Below, in pieces: positions 40,201 through 45,211 of a stretch of 64,000 nt of DNA. The stretch spans positions 60,180,369-60,244,368 of the forward strand of contig CM067370.1 in the NCBI GenBank assembly GCA_034401795.1. The letters are read 5' to 3'. Below the pieces are notes generated by a model that was given only the letters and a program-made list of their open reading frames with translations, was not told the DNA's origin and searched no databases. Position 1 is the stretch's first letter. Each line of letters begins with the position of its first letter. The position numbers and the translations under genes are program-made. This DNA comes from Chaetoderma sp. LZ-2023a. Lineage: Eukaryota > Mollusca > Caudofoveata > Chaetodermatida > Chaetodermatidae.

Positions 40201-42791
40201 GCTAAGACACCTGTATTAGGAGTGTTGAGATCAGCTGTGCCATATTTAGCTTGACTTTACGAAGTAAGATGAGCTGCTGTGATAGCGTGCATGTCATCCT
40301 GCGGCGGTGGTGGCGTCGTCGTCCTCGTCCAATTTGTGTTTAGCTCAACTGGTTAGAGATACTGGACCCAAACTTGGGCACACGCGTCCTCTATGATGAT
40401 ATGCTCTAGAATTCCTTTCAGAATTTTGATTTGTCAAATTTTTGGGTGAAAATGTGAGATTTTATTAAAGATTTACTGGAAATTTTCAAATCGTGTTTTT
40501 AACAGTTTGACCGATTTCAAGCATATTTGGATAGAAGGACCCTATTGGAGTAGGTGCCAGATCTATTCAGAATTATGCGTCATCAATTTCTTAGATTTTA
40601 TGACAAATTTACCGTAATTTGTAAAAGAATGCATCTTAACAGCGTGCATTTTAACCAAATTTGGCTGGAAAGATCCTACAGTTGTACGCTTTAAAATTTG
40701 TAATCCAAATTTTGATTGGTCAATTTCTTTGGTGACCATCTAGGATTTTTCGAAAATTTTGTGGAACAATTTAAAATGCTATTCCTTAATCAGTGGTCCG
40801 ATTTCAACGCACCTTGAGTCAAACGATCCTAGGTCAGTCAGCTTCAGCATATCAAATGAGAATTTTAATTACCGGTAGTGAATTCCTTTTGGTGTCTGTC
40901 TTGGATTTTCTGAAAATTATCCATCATGTCTATTTAATTGGAATTTCCTGAAATGCTAATGGTCAAGGTGAGCGTCACAGGCCCTTGGTCCTCTTGGTTT
41001 TTTTCAACATTAACCTTTTCCGTTTAGCTCAACTTTTCTGTTTATATATCATGTTTGGTTAATCATACTGGACCCAAACTTGGACACATGCTTAATTATA
41101 ATGACACAGCATCACACAATGACCTTGGGTCAAAAGTTCAAAGGTCAAGGTCACTGTGGCCGTAGTAAAAAAACCTTTGGGTTTTTTCAACATTAACGTT
41201 TTCCATTTAGCTCAACATTTCTGTTTACATCTCATGTTTGGTTAATCATACTGGGCCCAAACTTGGACACATGCTTCCTTATAATAACATGGCATCACAC
41301 AATGACGTTAGGGTAAAAGCATCAAAGGTCAAGGTCACTGCAACCTTTGTAAAAACCTTTGGGTTTTTTCAACCGTAACATTTTCCATTTAGCTCAACAT
41401 TTCTGTTTATATCTCATGTTTGGCTAATCATACTCGACTCAAACTTGGACACATGCCTCCTTATGTGATGACATCACACAATGATGTTGGGGTCAAAAGG
41501 TCAAAAGTCATTGTGAACTTCGTAAAAACCTTAGTTTTTTTCAGCAATAACATTTTCCCTTTAGCTCAACCTTTCTGTTTATATAAATTAAATCTCATGT
41601 TTAGTTAATCATACTGGACCCAACATTGGACACATGCTTCCATGTAATGAGAGAAAGTAACATGACCTTGGGGTCAAAAGGTCACGGTCACTGTGGCATT
41701 GGTAAAAACTTCAATATTAACATTTTGCATCTAGCTCAACATAGCAGTTTATATCTTATCTTATTAAGTTTACTGGACCGAACCTTGAACACATATTTCC
41801 TTAACAGTTGTAGGGTATCATACAATGATGTTGGGGTCAAAAGGGCAACGGTCAAGATTATTGTGACGTTGGTAAAAACTGGGGGGTTTCAACATTAGTA
41901 TTTTGTGTTTGGTTCAACTTAGCAGTTCATATCTCATGTTTGCTTAATCTTCCTGGACACAAACTCGTACAGATACTTCTTTATAAGGAGAGGGCACAAA
42001 ACAAAGACCTCAAAGGTCATGGTTATTGATAAGTGTATTGATAAGCCTTCTATATTTACTTCATATTTGAAGTCAAGCTTCATAGTTCATTGCAAATTCG
42101 TAAAGCCGAGCTTCATGGTTGTATTGCAATCACATTTCTGGTTAGAATTCCAGATCTCTGTCCGCAGCCTTGGATTGTTCACCCTTACATAATGCAGACT
42201 ATTCTCTAACATTCATGAAGTATGCCTATAGAGCCTACATCTGTGTGTAACTTACCTAAATTACCATCGGTCACTCCTACTTCCTCGTACAGTCCCTGAG
42301 ATGAGCATCAGTCCCTTCAAATTGATTACTGCTTCTTGCAAACCAAAATGGCTGACTGCCAGAAATACTAAAGCTGTCATCAAGCAACCGGCACAGTGTT
42401 GCCAGATGCTGACATTACATTCGGTGACCTAAAAACTCATACTTTCATTAGGGAGAAATCATTATTCCTAACACATCCACTGCTTACATGTGTATTAATG
42501 CCCGAAGCTATTCTCCGGACATCTGGCAATGCAGTTCTCTTCAGTTACATTGCAACCACATTTCTGGTTTATCTTATAACCATACCTGTATCAGGAGTCA
42601 TTAGATCAGCTGTAGCCTTTTTTTAAACTTCAAATTTTATTTTCTGTTGCAGTGCACATTTTGAATCTGATGTTGAGGGAGTATGGAATTACGAGAACAG
42701 CGTAGATCAGTACAATGCTGAGGGAGGGACTGGAAGAGCCAGTGTTGTCAAACAGATTGAAAAACTGGAGAAATGGCAAGCAAAAAGCTGA
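508..42791 (+). CDS. ASL: argininosuccinate lyase, C-terminal half (7 exons; join 508-622, 1287-1371, 2361-2420, 13688-13771, 23080-23160, 38890-38996, 42653-42791)
   Basis: ASL splits argininosuccinate into arginine and fumarate in the cytosol, as part of arginine synthesis and the urea cycle; it works as a homotetramer and belongs to the fumarase/aspartase superfamily. The joined exons encode about 223 residues, which line up without gaps with roughly the last half of the ~465-residue animal enzyme. The superfamily signature [11 protein letters not shown] is in the second exon; this loop carries the catalytic serine in the family. Later landmarks are [14 protein letters not shown], the [16 protein letters not shown] helix and the end-of-protein segment with GGTGRASV. 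All junctions use GT-AG and keep frame. The N-terminal half and promoter lie left of the window. No stop or frameshift is seen in the exons, so the gene looks functional even though its introns are packed with mobile elements. Delta-crystallins are vertebrate relatives; an enzyme role is the natural reading here. Confidence 0.95.
623..1286. other. ASL intron, no recognised feature
   Basis: AT-rich intron between exons A and B. I see no repeat family or gene in it. Confidence 0.6.
1287..1371 (+). CDS. ASL: ASL exon B with the lyase signature
   Basis: The acceptor is ttcttag and the donor gttagt. The first base completes the serine codon of the previous exon; the exon then reads [20 protein letters not shown] and continues RAGRLLGH. 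It contains the GSxxMxxKxN signature loop of the fumarate lyase superfamily. Confidence 0.95.
1449..1634. repeat. fold-back repeat family B, internally deleted copy
   Basis: Starts ttaaccctttaaccc and ends agttaaagggtta. It holds the family core 'gccaagagaagactattttt' and 'ggaatgactggctcgg', but the second half of the palindrome centre is missing compared with the copy at 2074. Confidence 0.8.
2074..2310. repeat. fold-back repeat family B, full copy
   Basis: A 237 bp element bounded by ttaacccttt and aaagggttaa. Its inner arms pair around a centre near 2193 (ccactggaataactggctcg against cgagccagtcattccagtgg). The outer arms only partly match. It ends about 50 bp before ASL exon C. The structure resembles a MITE or fold-back element; no target duplication longer than TTAA is obvious. 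Confidence 0.85.
2361..2420 (+). CDS. ASL: ASL exon C
   Basis: A 20-codon exon with acceptor tgtttttcag and donor gtaacc. It reads [20 protein letters not shown], matching the [10 protein letters not shown] block of animal ASL. Confidence 0.94.
2421..3390. other. ASL intron, no recognised feature
   Basis: AT-rich intron with no gene and no repeat family that recurs elsewhere in the window. Confidence 0.55.
3395..3760. repeat. tandem repeat family R4 (about 150 bp unit)
   Basis: Two diverged units with 'cttggtatatggatgcatca', 'ctaaatgtgtgtgatctacc', an AAAAGTAGGTCA core, 'ggttcact-aacatcatag' and 'attattcttgtccgggctgta'. A third unit is at 4830-4992. Confidence 0.85.
3501..3527. promoter_or_regulatory. 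perfect 27-bp palindrome containing an AGGTCA-CTG-TGACCT site
   Basis: Arms of 13 bp (aaaagtaggtcac / gtgacctactttt) around a single T at 3514. Bases 3507-3521 match the inverted-repeat-3 nuclear receptor (oestrogen response element) consensus exactly. It sits inside a repeat unit; receptor binding is untested. Confidence 0.5.
3825..4800. repeat. tandem repeat family R2 (about 180 bp unit), five or six diverged units
   Basis: Each unit has 'caggattggttaatcctatt' or a variant, 'aaacttgg-taca', a 'gaagcagcatgatgataa' block, then AAAGGTCAAGGTCA, a TGACCTT half-site and a T-rich stretch before 'gtttagcaaa'. The same family recurs at 39430, 41000 and 49450. Confidence 0.88.
4830..4992. repeat. 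tandem repeat family R4, third unit
   Basis: Repeats the 'accaaacttggtata', 'gtcatgtaccaaaagta' and 'gattattcttgtccaggctg' blocks of 3395-3760. The DIRS element begins within or directly after it. Confidence 0.8.
4994..5130. repeat. DIRS left inverted terminal repeat
   Basis: Starts aaccccaggtttaaaatgaa and continues gacaggtgacagtctgccgg, atgccagccccaa and actgacactgcctca. It is the reverse complement of 12215-12352 with scattered mismatches; similarity fades past about 5130. Confidence 0.88.
5858..6650. repeat. tandem repeat family R3 (about 150 bp unit)
   Basis: Five diverged units around 'gagaagttacagaccaagtt', 'gagtttcagacatatgcgt', 'atggagttatgccccctttc', 'aaatacgaaaaatatcag' and 'caactgagaattggtacatt'. 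A second array is at 42836-43910. It lies within the DIRS 5' part, so it is either an insertion or captured sequence. Confidence 0.85.
6861..8465 (+). pseudogene. DIRS gag-like protein, broken
   Basis: The first part (6861-7025) reads [20 protein letters not shown] and then [15 protein letters not shown], a run of CxxC pairs typical of the start of DIRS gag proteins. A charged linker begins at the ATG at 7023 ([15 protein letters not shown]). After a frame break, the longest piece (7695-8465, 256 codons) contains [17 protein letters not shown] and a helical C-terminal part. Gag of these elements packages the RNA. This region is richer in G+C than the surrounding intron, fitting imported coding sequence. 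The individual ATG starts cannot be fixed because the frame is broken. Confidence 0.7.
8850..9784 (+). pseudogene. DIRS reverse transcriptase, broken
   Basis: The N-terminal palm reads [20 protein letters not shown] and then [17 protein letters not shown], the fingers/palm of DIRS/Ngaro-type reverse transcriptases. The frame is lost near 9240-9290; in another frame the catalytic box [15 protein letters not shown] follows at 9329. A stop at about 9421 precedes [20 protein letters not shown]. The enzyme copies element RNA into DNA. With at least one frameshift and one stop it cannot be made as a whole. Confidence 0.88.
9813..10328 (+). pseudogene. DIRS RNase H domain, with internal stop
   Basis: Reads [16 protein letters not shown] (first acidic residue), [16 protein letters not shown] (glutamate) and [16 protein letters not shown] (third acidic residue), then after a TAG at 10068 [16 protein letters not shown]. 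This is the classic DIRS RNase H ending. The domain degrades RNA in RNA:DNA hybrids during element replication. Confidence 0.88.
10460..11536 (+). pseudogene. DIRS tyrosine recombinase, inactivated
   Basis: The core-binding part starts [19 protein letters not shown] and continues [16 protein letters not shown]. After an in-frame TAA at 10873-10875 the catalytic domain reads [20 protein letters not shown] (first catalytic Arg). A frameshift near 11280 leads to [20 protein letters not shown] and [13 protein letters not shown], with the likely nucleophilic Tyr in DHYLRD. The HxxR box reads HSVC: the catalytic Arg is replaced by Cys, which a single CGT-to-TGT change explains. This enzyme would integrate the circular DNA form. 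Confidence 0.88.
11840..11897. repeat. GT/G-rich low-complexity tract
   Basis: A purine-rich run of g and gt units in the DIRS 3' untranslated region; the sister copy near 14010 has only a short G-rich stretch. Confidence 0.7.
12215..12440. repeat. DIRS right inverted terminal repeat with terminal extension
   Basis: 12215-12352 is the inverse of the left end. The right end carries about 90 bp more, including 'gtgttagggaggtaagtata' and 'ctctctcgtgaaaaaagaaa'. The same ending is found at 14570, which fixes the boundary near 12440. Confidence 0.82.
12455..13630 (-). repeat. tandem repeat family R1 array, minus orientation relative to the 52-56 kb array
   Basis: Six or more diverged units with 'gaaccactggaccgatttca', 'tatttggctggaagcaattt', 'ggcggccatcttgga' and 'tttgttcaa-ggaa'. 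The array ends with 'aggtgagcgacacaggcccc' and 'ttgggcctctggttt', which looks like a fixed terminus. It ends about 60 bp before ASL exon D. Confidence 0.85.
13688..13771 (+). CDS. ASL: ASL exon D
   Basis: A 28-codon exon with acceptor ttttgccag and donor gtatgt. It begins [15 protein letters not shown] and ends ATGILSTLK. It sits between a tandem array that ends about 60 bp upstream and a DIRS 3' fragment that starts about 50 bp downstream. Confidence 0.95.
13824..14573 (+). mobile_element. DIRS solo 3' end fragment
   Basis: About 750 bp matching 11690-12440: 'gttgttacataattgattgt', 'gtcctgtaggacttagcacc', 'cattgcctgattgtgtgtgt' and the complete right terminal repeat. No recombinase or RNase H coding is present. 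It begins about 50 bp inside the intron after exon D. It preserves a 45 bp inverted pair (14258-14302 against 14514-14558) that is partly deleted in the larger copy. Confidence 0.88.
14598..14671. repeat. fold-back repeat family F
   Basis: Left arm ctgttgaatattttgatact, centre ggcagcaacagct, right arm aaattagtttcattatattc. It pairs with itself across the centre. Confidence 0.8.
15240..15605. repeat. composite repeat with family F core
   Basis: Upstream block with 'aatcaattacatcatg', 'tcaggttgtacaaa' and 'ttgtatgtctttactattt', then the right half of the F core (15430-15482), then 'cagcttacctgcatagtttt' and 'tgatcccaaca'. The same order recurs at 23285, 44150 and partly at 61443. Confidence 0.72.
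15789..16405 (+). pseudogene. copy A endonuclease domain (APE type), frameshifted
   Basis: The first piece begins [20 protein letters not shown] and holds [12 protein letters not shown]. In the next frame, [13 protein letters not shown] is the GDFN catalytic box, followed by [13 protein letters not shown] and the TSDHLPIF box with catalytic Asp-His. These are the exonuclease/endonuclease/phosphatase motifs that nick target DNA for target-primed reverse transcription. The N-terminal part is missing. Confidence 0.88.
16438..17110 (+). pseudogene. copy A reverse transcriptase, N-terminal region
   Basis: About 210 codons from [20 protein letters not shown] through a basic helical linker ([15 protein letters not shown]) to [10 protein letters not shown]. 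The frame then breaks, and the SAG-DGF motif that opens the fingers domain continues in another frame near 17060. This linker between endonuclease and reverse transcriptase is normal for CR1/Jockey elements. Confidence 0.85.
17212..17235. repeat. Tc1 left terminal inverted repeat
   Basis: ctgaaccaaaaggtttagca next to the TA duplication; pairs with 18701-18724. Confidence 0.92.
17416..18438 (-). pseudogene. Tc1-type DD34E transposase, two frameshifts
   Basis: Starts [20 protein letters not shown] at 18438, followed by a helix-turn-helix ([18 protein letters not shown]) and a basic GRPR-like stretch ([12 protein letters not shown]). The catalytic triad is visible: D in [12 protein letters not shown] in [12 protein letters not shown], and E in [12 protein letters not shown], with 34 residues between the second D and the E, as in Tc1. 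The frame shifts near 17850 (after FGGGVSW) and again near 17735, just before [10 protein letters not shown], so no full enzyme can be made. The family cuts and pastes DNA at TA sites. Total length would be near the usual 340 residues. Confidence 0.95.
18701..18724. repeat. Tc1 right terminal inverted repeat
   Basis: tgctaaacttttttggctca followed by g and TA; inverse of 17212-17235 with a few mismatches. Confidence 0.92.
18825..20715. mobile_element. non-autonomous hAT-superfamily transposon with perfect 8-bp target duplication
   Basis: 1891 bp between two copies of AATACATT (18817-18824 and 20716-20723). The ends are CAGTGTTGCCC and, inverted, CAGAGTTGCCC, matching the hAT pattern CAGnGnTGCCC with 8 bp duplications. 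Copy B shows the single empty site at 59593-59600. No hAT transposase motif is visible inside; the longest frame (20112-20561, starting [10 protein letters not shown]) is unrecognised. The left end has internal 'gggggtccca' repeats. Confidence 0.95.
20724..21546 (+). pseudogene. copy A reverse transcriptase catalytic region
   Basis: In frame: [20 protein letters not shown] (motif with the first catalytic Asp), [20 protein letters not shown] (motif B) and [20 protein letters not shown] (FADD catalytic box at about 21131), then the thumb through [18 protein letters not shown]. The stretch is intact for about 250 codons, but it is cut off from its N-terminal part by the hAT and Tc1 insertions and lacks a continuous C terminus. 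Confidence 0.93.
21573..21960 (+). pseudogene. copy A reverse transcriptase C-terminal tail and 3' UTR start
   Basis: [20 protein letters not shown] and following residues match the CR1/Jockey tail ('QKKAVRIV...') and end in NPYIQH. Codons after 21783 continue in other frames. Confidence 0.7.
22048..22270. repeat. (CTA)n microsatellite in the copy A 3' UTR
   Basis: About 220 bp of cta units in two blocks separated by 'catctacatcatcatgtacc' and a short accacca stretch. The equivalent place in copy B (about 58448-58480) holds only around 30 bp. Confidence 0.95.
22399..22416. repeat. poly-C tract in the copy A 3' UTR
   Basis: Eighteen C in a row; copy B has an equivalent poly-G on the + strand at 58281-58313. 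Confidence 0.9.
22926..22972. repeat. fold-back family F, right arm only
   Basis: ggaagcaacagcttccaatc followed by aaattagtgttaaaata and ccaacag. Confidence 0.7.
23080..23160 (+). CDS. ASL: ASL exon E
   Basis: A 27-codon exon with acceptor gaactacag and donor gtgagt. It ends [17 protein letters not shown], one of the most conserved ASL segments. Confidence 0.95.
23285..23590. repeat. composite repeat with family F core, second copy
   Basis: 'taatcgattacatcatgaat', 'gtcaggttgtacgaattgta', F left arm (23410-23473), then 'cagcttacctgtatagtttt' and 'tgatcccaacacaggc'. It starts about 125 bp after ASL exon E. Confidence 0.72.
23591..24420. other. ASL intron, nothing recognised
   Basis: A frame open for 154 codons on the minus strand (23781-24245) shows no domain I know. 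It may belong to the 5' end of PLE-A. Confidence 0.4.
24427..24475 (+). ncRNA. candidate type I hammerhead ribozyme in the PLE-A 5' region
   Basis: The core CTGATGAG (24433-24440) is followed by a possible stem II (gt, 3-base bulge, gcc / ggc, ac), the second core CGAAA, a minimal TGC-TA-GCA stem III, and a GTC cleavage-site triplet. The flank 'tcc' before and 'gga' after could form stem I. Hammerheads in Penelope-like pseudo-LTRs are established. Mismatches at stem I/III junctions suggest decay. Confidence 0.55.
24700..24905. repeat. GGTACAA-type minisatellite
   Basis: Irregular repeats of 'aaccgggtacaaacaggtac' and 'acaaccaaccgggtac'. It lies between the hammerhead candidate and the coding part of PLE-A. 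Confidence 0.75.
25240..27508 (+). pseudogene. PLE-A reverse transcriptase, many stops
   Basis: The N-terminal region is basic and poorly conserved. From about 25745, NLQSH/LSSK-like sequence, [13 protein letters not shown] and [19 protein letters not shown] match the start of Penelope reverse transcriptases. After frame breaks, [24 protein letters not shown], then [19 protein letters not shown] and [16 protein letters not shown] (YIDD catalytic box near 26920) follow. Downstream [16 protein letters not shown] and [20 protein letters not shown] are the thumb and linker. At least four stops or frameshifts make it inactive. The family is related to telomerase reverse transcriptase. Confidence 0.9.
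27570..27975 (+). pseudogene. PLE-A GIY-YIG endonuclease domain
   Basis: The domain reads [20 protein letters not shown] then [20 protein letters not shown], with the I-YLL and YVG-T boxes and the catalytic R of the GIY-YIG nuclease, and later [20 protein letters not shown]. In Penelope elements this enzyme nicks the target. This domain itself is open and largely intact, in contrast to the reverse transcriptase. Confidence 0.92.
28001..28535. other. ASL intron, nothing recognised
   Basis: 'tgaccatggccacaataata' followed by 'gttagtacatatggagcata' resembles 33690-33800, so part is a low-copy repeat. No gene. Confidence 0.45.
28540..28700. repeat. tandem repeat family R5, single unit
   Basis: 'tctatctttccatccatctg', 'cagtttagttgcgattcttt' and 'accacctgaagatatgcatg' match the array at 31480-32200. 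Confidence 0.75.
28701..29450. other. ASL intron, nothing recognised
   Basis: AT-rich; no gene or recurring repeat seen. Confidence 0.5.
29451..29672. repeat. 95-bp tandem repeat, 2.3 copies
   Basis: Units start at 29451, 29546 and 29641 with 'ctaccc-tgatgtcatcaat', then 'gaccaaatcccaaagcaagc' and 'ggaacctggtgccttg'. The first two units are over 90 percent alike. Confidence 0.92.
29673..31478. other. ASL intron, nothing recognised
   Basis: AT-rich single-copy-looking intron. Short reading frames on both strands match no domain I know. Confidence 0.5.
31480..32200. repeat. tandem repeat family R5 array (about 130-155 bp unit)
   Basis: Five diverged units with 'ccatccatctgtctgtccat', 'tacagtttagttacaattct', 'aaacttggtaa' and 'accacctgaagatgtgcatg'. 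Frames here are low-complexity and not genes. Confidence 0.85.
32704..32773. repeat. fold-back family F, minimal near-perfect palindrome
   Basis: Two arms (ctgttgaatatttgaaacta... and its inverse) meet at the 12 bp palindrome ggaagtacttcc with its centre at 32738/32739. No loop is present. Confidence 0.92.
33088..33323. repeat. fold-back family B, full copy
   Basis: Bounded by ttaaccttttagc and gttaaagggttaa. The centre has 'ccactggaatgactggctcg' and 'agtcagtcattccagtgg'. The asymmetric outer arms match the copy at 2074. Confidence 0.87.
33640..34950 (-). repeat. tandem repeat family R1, second array
   Basis: Diverged units with 'gaaccactgagccaatttca', 'ctcctatagga', 'gattgttcaa', 'gcgatcatcttggat' and, near the end, 'cagccagactaggctggaaa'. 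Same orientation as 12455-13630. Confidence 0.75.
35330..35760 (-). pseudogene. possible non-LTR reverse transcriptase C-terminal remnant
   Basis: On the minus strand [16 protein letters not shown] and, in another frame, [20 protein letters not shown] then [13 protein letters not shown] resemble the C-terminal 'GHVxRMP ... DLKxxGL ... LAQDR' tail of non-LTR enzymes. Frames are broken and no palm motif is nearby. Weak. Confidence 0.3.
35905..35968. repeat. fold-back family F, left arm
   Basis: aaatattttaagactaattt followed by gcctgaaag and ggcagcaacaactttt; the right arm is lost. Confidence 0.6.
36014..36103. repeat. fold-back family F, two-armed copy
   Basis: ctgttaaactggaaactgat on the left, a 'gccataggc' centre, and atttcaaaatactcaacag on the right. 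Confidence 0.75.
36711..37774. mobile_element. non-autonomous hAT-like transposon (second)
   Basis: 1064 bp with ends TAGGGCTGCGCGGT and, inverted, TAGGGCTGCGCGATA. It is flanked by CTATTCTG (36703-36710) and CTGTTCTG (37775-37782), an 8 bp target duplication with one mismatch. Subterminal 'atatcggtttt' repeats occur on both sides. The interior is AT-rich with no transposase. Its right end touches the PLE-B 3' end. Confidence 0.85.
37790..38846 (-). mobile_element. Penelope-like element PLE-B, 5'-truncated
   Basis: The minus strand encodes the end of the reverse transcriptase and the GIY-YIG domain. The element's 5' break is inside the catalytic region ([18 protein letters not shown]), about 43 bp upstream of ASL exon F. 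Its 3' end matches that of PLE-A ('atcaatcacgcagattggta'). It is antisense to ASL. Confidence 0.9.
37871..38846 (-). pseudogene. PLE-B reverse transcriptase end plus GIY-YIG endonuclease, frameshifted
   Basis: In element order: YIDH box (the second catalytic Asp of YIDD changed to His), then [20 protein letters not shown]-type sequence, [40 protein letters not shown], then after a frame change [15 protein letters not shown] and KAKCDFCRK, and [20 protein letters not shown] followed by [20 protein letters not shown]. Stops interrupt the frame between 38171 and 38357. Confidence 0.88.
38890..38996 (+). CDS. ASL: ASL exon F
   Basis: The acceptor is tgtttttag and the donor is ga|gtaatg. It begins [20 protein letters not shown] and ends LTVEDLKTI, matching the segment after LVRKG in ASL. 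The last two bases join the first base of the terminal exon to make an aspartate codon. A truncated Penelope-like element ends about 43 bp upstream of the acceptor. Confidence 0.95.
39089..39181. repeat. fold-back family F, two-armed copy
   Basis: ctgttgaatattttgaaatt on the left and taatttcaaaatattcaaca on the right, with a gctacctaaggcagc centre. It lies about 90 bp after ASL exon F. Confidence 0.9.
39230..39360. repeat. fold-back family B, half copy
   Basis: 'aaagggttaatggtcaagtt', 'gttgagaaatacag' and 'gccaagagaagactatg' mark one arm only. Confidence 0.65.
39430..39800. repeat. tandem repeat family R2, short array
   Basis: Includes a recent internal 33 bp doubling of 'gatcactggatcaaaagatc' with 'aaggtgactgtgac' (39557-39631). 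The rest carries 'gttcaacttttctgtttata' and 'ctcatgtttggttaataata'. Confidence 0.82.
39810..40990 (-). repeat. tandem repeat family R1 with an embedded family B copy (39982-40205)
   Basis: R1 units show 'gatttcaacctaatttggct', 'gaccctattggagtaggtgc' and the fixed end 'ggtgagcgtcacaggccctt'. The B copy has both arms: 'gccaagagaagactatatat' and 'aaaacttgtcttctcttgac', with ttaacaattta and taaagggctaa ends. Confidence 0.75.
41000..42018. repeat. tandem repeat family R2, main array (about 183 bp unit)
   Basis: 'catgtttggttaatcatact' starts near 41050, 41234, 41417 and 41604. Units carry 'aaaggtcaaggtcactg', 'aaacttggacacatgctt' and 'agctcaacatttctgttta'. It lies in the last ASL intron. Confidence 0.9.
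42019..42549. repeat. about 530 bp block duplicated at 49981-50510
   Basis: From 'ggttattgataagtgtattg' to 'ggcaatgcagttctcttcag', almost base for base the same as 49981-50510. It ends about 100 bp before ASL exon G. It contains 'gtgttgccagatg' and its inverse 'catctggcaatg'. No coding domain is recognised. Confidence 0.9.
42653..42791 (+). CDS. ASL: ASL terminal exon G with stop codon
   Basis: The acceptor is ttctgttgcag. The exon reads [20 protein letters not shown], then a GGTGRASV block, and ends QAKS followed by TGA. The length agrees with the C terminus of animal ASL. I see no convincing AATAAA in the first few hundred bases after the stop, so the 3' UTR end is undefined. Confidence 0.94.
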
Positions 42792-42835
42792 TGCGTGCTT
42801 AGATGTGATTACAAGATAACATGGTCAATATTGGG

Positions 42836-43910
42836 GATTATTATTCCCCTACCTAAAGCTGGGGTTTATAGGTTTGCTCTCCATTCATCTGTTGGTTTGT
42901 CTGTCCATCACAGTTGGTTTTCCACACTTTTTTTTTGCACTGCTTCACGATATTTAAATGAAAATTGGTACATTGCTTTATTATAAGGATTATAAGGATT
43001 TTCAGAACAAATTCAAGTTTCAAACAATTTCATCAATTTTTTATGGAGGTACATGTTCTGCACTGTTTTCGCACTCCATCAACTTATTCAACTGAAACTT
43101 GGCACTTTGGTTTGTTAGGCTAAAATTACATATCAAGTATGAGTTTCACGCATTTCTGTCAATTTTTTTATGACGTGCGCTTTCAGCTTATGAAATAAGA
43201 AGAATATCAGTTTTCTGCACTTTTTCATGGTCCAAGATATTCAAGTGAAAATTGGTACATCACTTTAGTATAACCGAGGTACAGAGGTCGTTGGATTTTC
43301 ATATGATGTAAACATTTTTTGATAGTTTGATTTATAAAATATGAAAAATATCCGTTTTGCAAAATTGTTCCAAACTCGGGCTTCCCAGCCACTCTGGAAA
43401 GCAGGGCAAACCTTGAAAATGATTATCCGCTTTTCCAATCAGGGAAAACTCAGGGAATTTGGAAAAAACACCAAAAATTAGGGAAAGCCTAGGGAATTTA
43501 AATGACCCAGCAAACCCAGTAGGGAAACTTTTCATATTTTGCCAGTTTGCTGAATGTGTGACTTGTGTCATGTGTCCAAGTTGTCTCCATTGACTGAAAA
43601 TAGAAATAAATTAATCTCTTTCTATGCACAGGCTACCACTGTGTTGTATATATTATCCGTATCTTATTTAGTTTGCTAGATCTTGACTTCCCAGCAACCT
43701 CGTTAAAGTGAAAATGTTTCTCATGGAATTTAGAAAATTTATTAGGGAAATATCAGGGAAAATTTTGTTTTGATAAAGGGCTGGGAACCCTGAAACTCTG
43801 TTAGGATATTCAACTGAAAATTGGGAAATTGCTTTATTAAAATGAGGGACGGAGCAAGTTCGCGTTTCGGACGTTTTATTGAGTGTGACTCACTTTAAAA
43901 ATGTTTAATG
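42836..43910. repeat. tandem repeat family R3, second array, with 'cagggaaaactcaggg' insert
   Basis: R3 units from 'cctacctaaagctggggttt' on. A different repeat of 'agggaaaactcagggaattt' type occupies about 43370-43800 before R3 resumes at 'caactgaaaattgggaaatt'. Confidence 0.75.
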
Positions 43911-44149
43911 TTGATGCTGTTTTTAAGCGTGTGAAAATAGATTGATTTGCTCAAATTCATATCATAGAGAATGGAACTGAATATGGAAAAGCGATCATTC
44001 AGTAGTAAATGTGTTTATAGGATCTGCCTTCAATGATTTCACCTTCATCAGTGAAAGCCAGAGCTTTTGAATATTCTAAAACTGATATTGACTGGTGAAA
44101 ACATAGACTAGTATCTTTTTATCTTAATGGAAGGATTCAATCTGTCATT

Positions 44150-44570
44150 CAAGTATCTGACATCATAATCAATTACATCACTAGTTAGCTGGCGTCACAA
44201 TGATAATGACATATAGCTCTTCCACGAAAATAGAAAAGTCCATCAATAATGTATGAATTATGTCTTTGATGAATTTACAATTTAATAAACATGTTGAATA
44301 TTTTGAAACTAATGTGGCGGAACTGCCTGAAACTTTAACAGCCCCCTGTCAAATTATTTTCAAAAAATCCAAGTGCTTTATAGGGCCTACTTACCTTGGA
44401 ATTGGGATTCTGAGAAATTAGACTTCAATTAAAAGTATATAAATCGATTCCAACACACACAAAGAATGAGTGGAGCTGAGCAAAAAAAATGGGCGGAGCT
44501 TAGCTAGAAATGGGCGGAGCTTAGCTAGAAATTGGTGTGGCATAGATAGAAATGGAGTCCTCTATTAAAT
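44150..44570. repeat. composite repeat with family F core, third copy
   Basis: 'gacatcataatcaattacat', F core at 44292-44370, then 'cttaccttggaattgggatt', 'tataaatcgattccaacaca' and a short doubling of 'gggcggagcttagctagaaa'. Confidence 0.72.
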
Positions 44571-44937
44571 TGTTGTATCTGGTTTGAACTGGTTGCGGCT
44601 AATCATTCATTATGTAAACTGTATTGAAGCATATTGTGTTTTACTTGATTGATCAACAAAGTTGTGTAATTTACATAATAATAAATCATAATATTCTTGT
44701 TTATAAGTAAAATCATGTTAATTATACAACTAGTATAAGTCAGTCTGTCTGTCTCAAATGTTTCACAATGCCACCTTTTTTCAATAATATTTTATCTACA
44801 AGAGGTTAATTTATAGTAAGCTAGTATTAAAGCTGCTATTGAAGTACGCCAGCAGTCATGCTTGTAAAAATAATGTGTAAGTCTTGTTTTCTATTTCACC
44901 AATTACCCTTCTCAGTTTCAAGACACATACATAGAAG

Positions 44938-45030
44938 CTGTTGACTATTTTGAAACTAATTTGACTGGAAACTGTTGCTACCATGCTCTGCAACATCCCG
45001 CATTCTAATTAGTTTCAAAATATTCAACAG
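44938..45030. repeat. fold-back family F, two-armed copy
   Basis: ctgttgactattttgaaact on the left, aattagtttcaaaatattca on the right. A single right arm follows at 45495-45525. Confidence 0.88.
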
Positions 45031-45211
45031 AATATGGCATACATGATAACGTACTTATTATTTGTGATCTGTAAGTTTTAAATGGTCAAGATGCTTTGTG
45101 GCCAGATTCAGAAGCTATTTGTCATGTGTGTACATTCCTAGAATCTGGAATGTTTTATTCCACAAATGATCATGCAGTAGACTGCTGCTGCTTCAGTGAT
45201 TGCTTTCATGT

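Noticed and set aside
43332-43571. 79-codon minus-strand frame with KFPEFSLI-like repeats
   Set aside because: Comes from 'cagggaaaactcaggg' repeats, not from a gene.
42800-43615. AATAAA near 43608 as the ASL polyadenylation signal
   Set aside because: Over 800 bp after the stop and inside repeat sequence; no supporting context.
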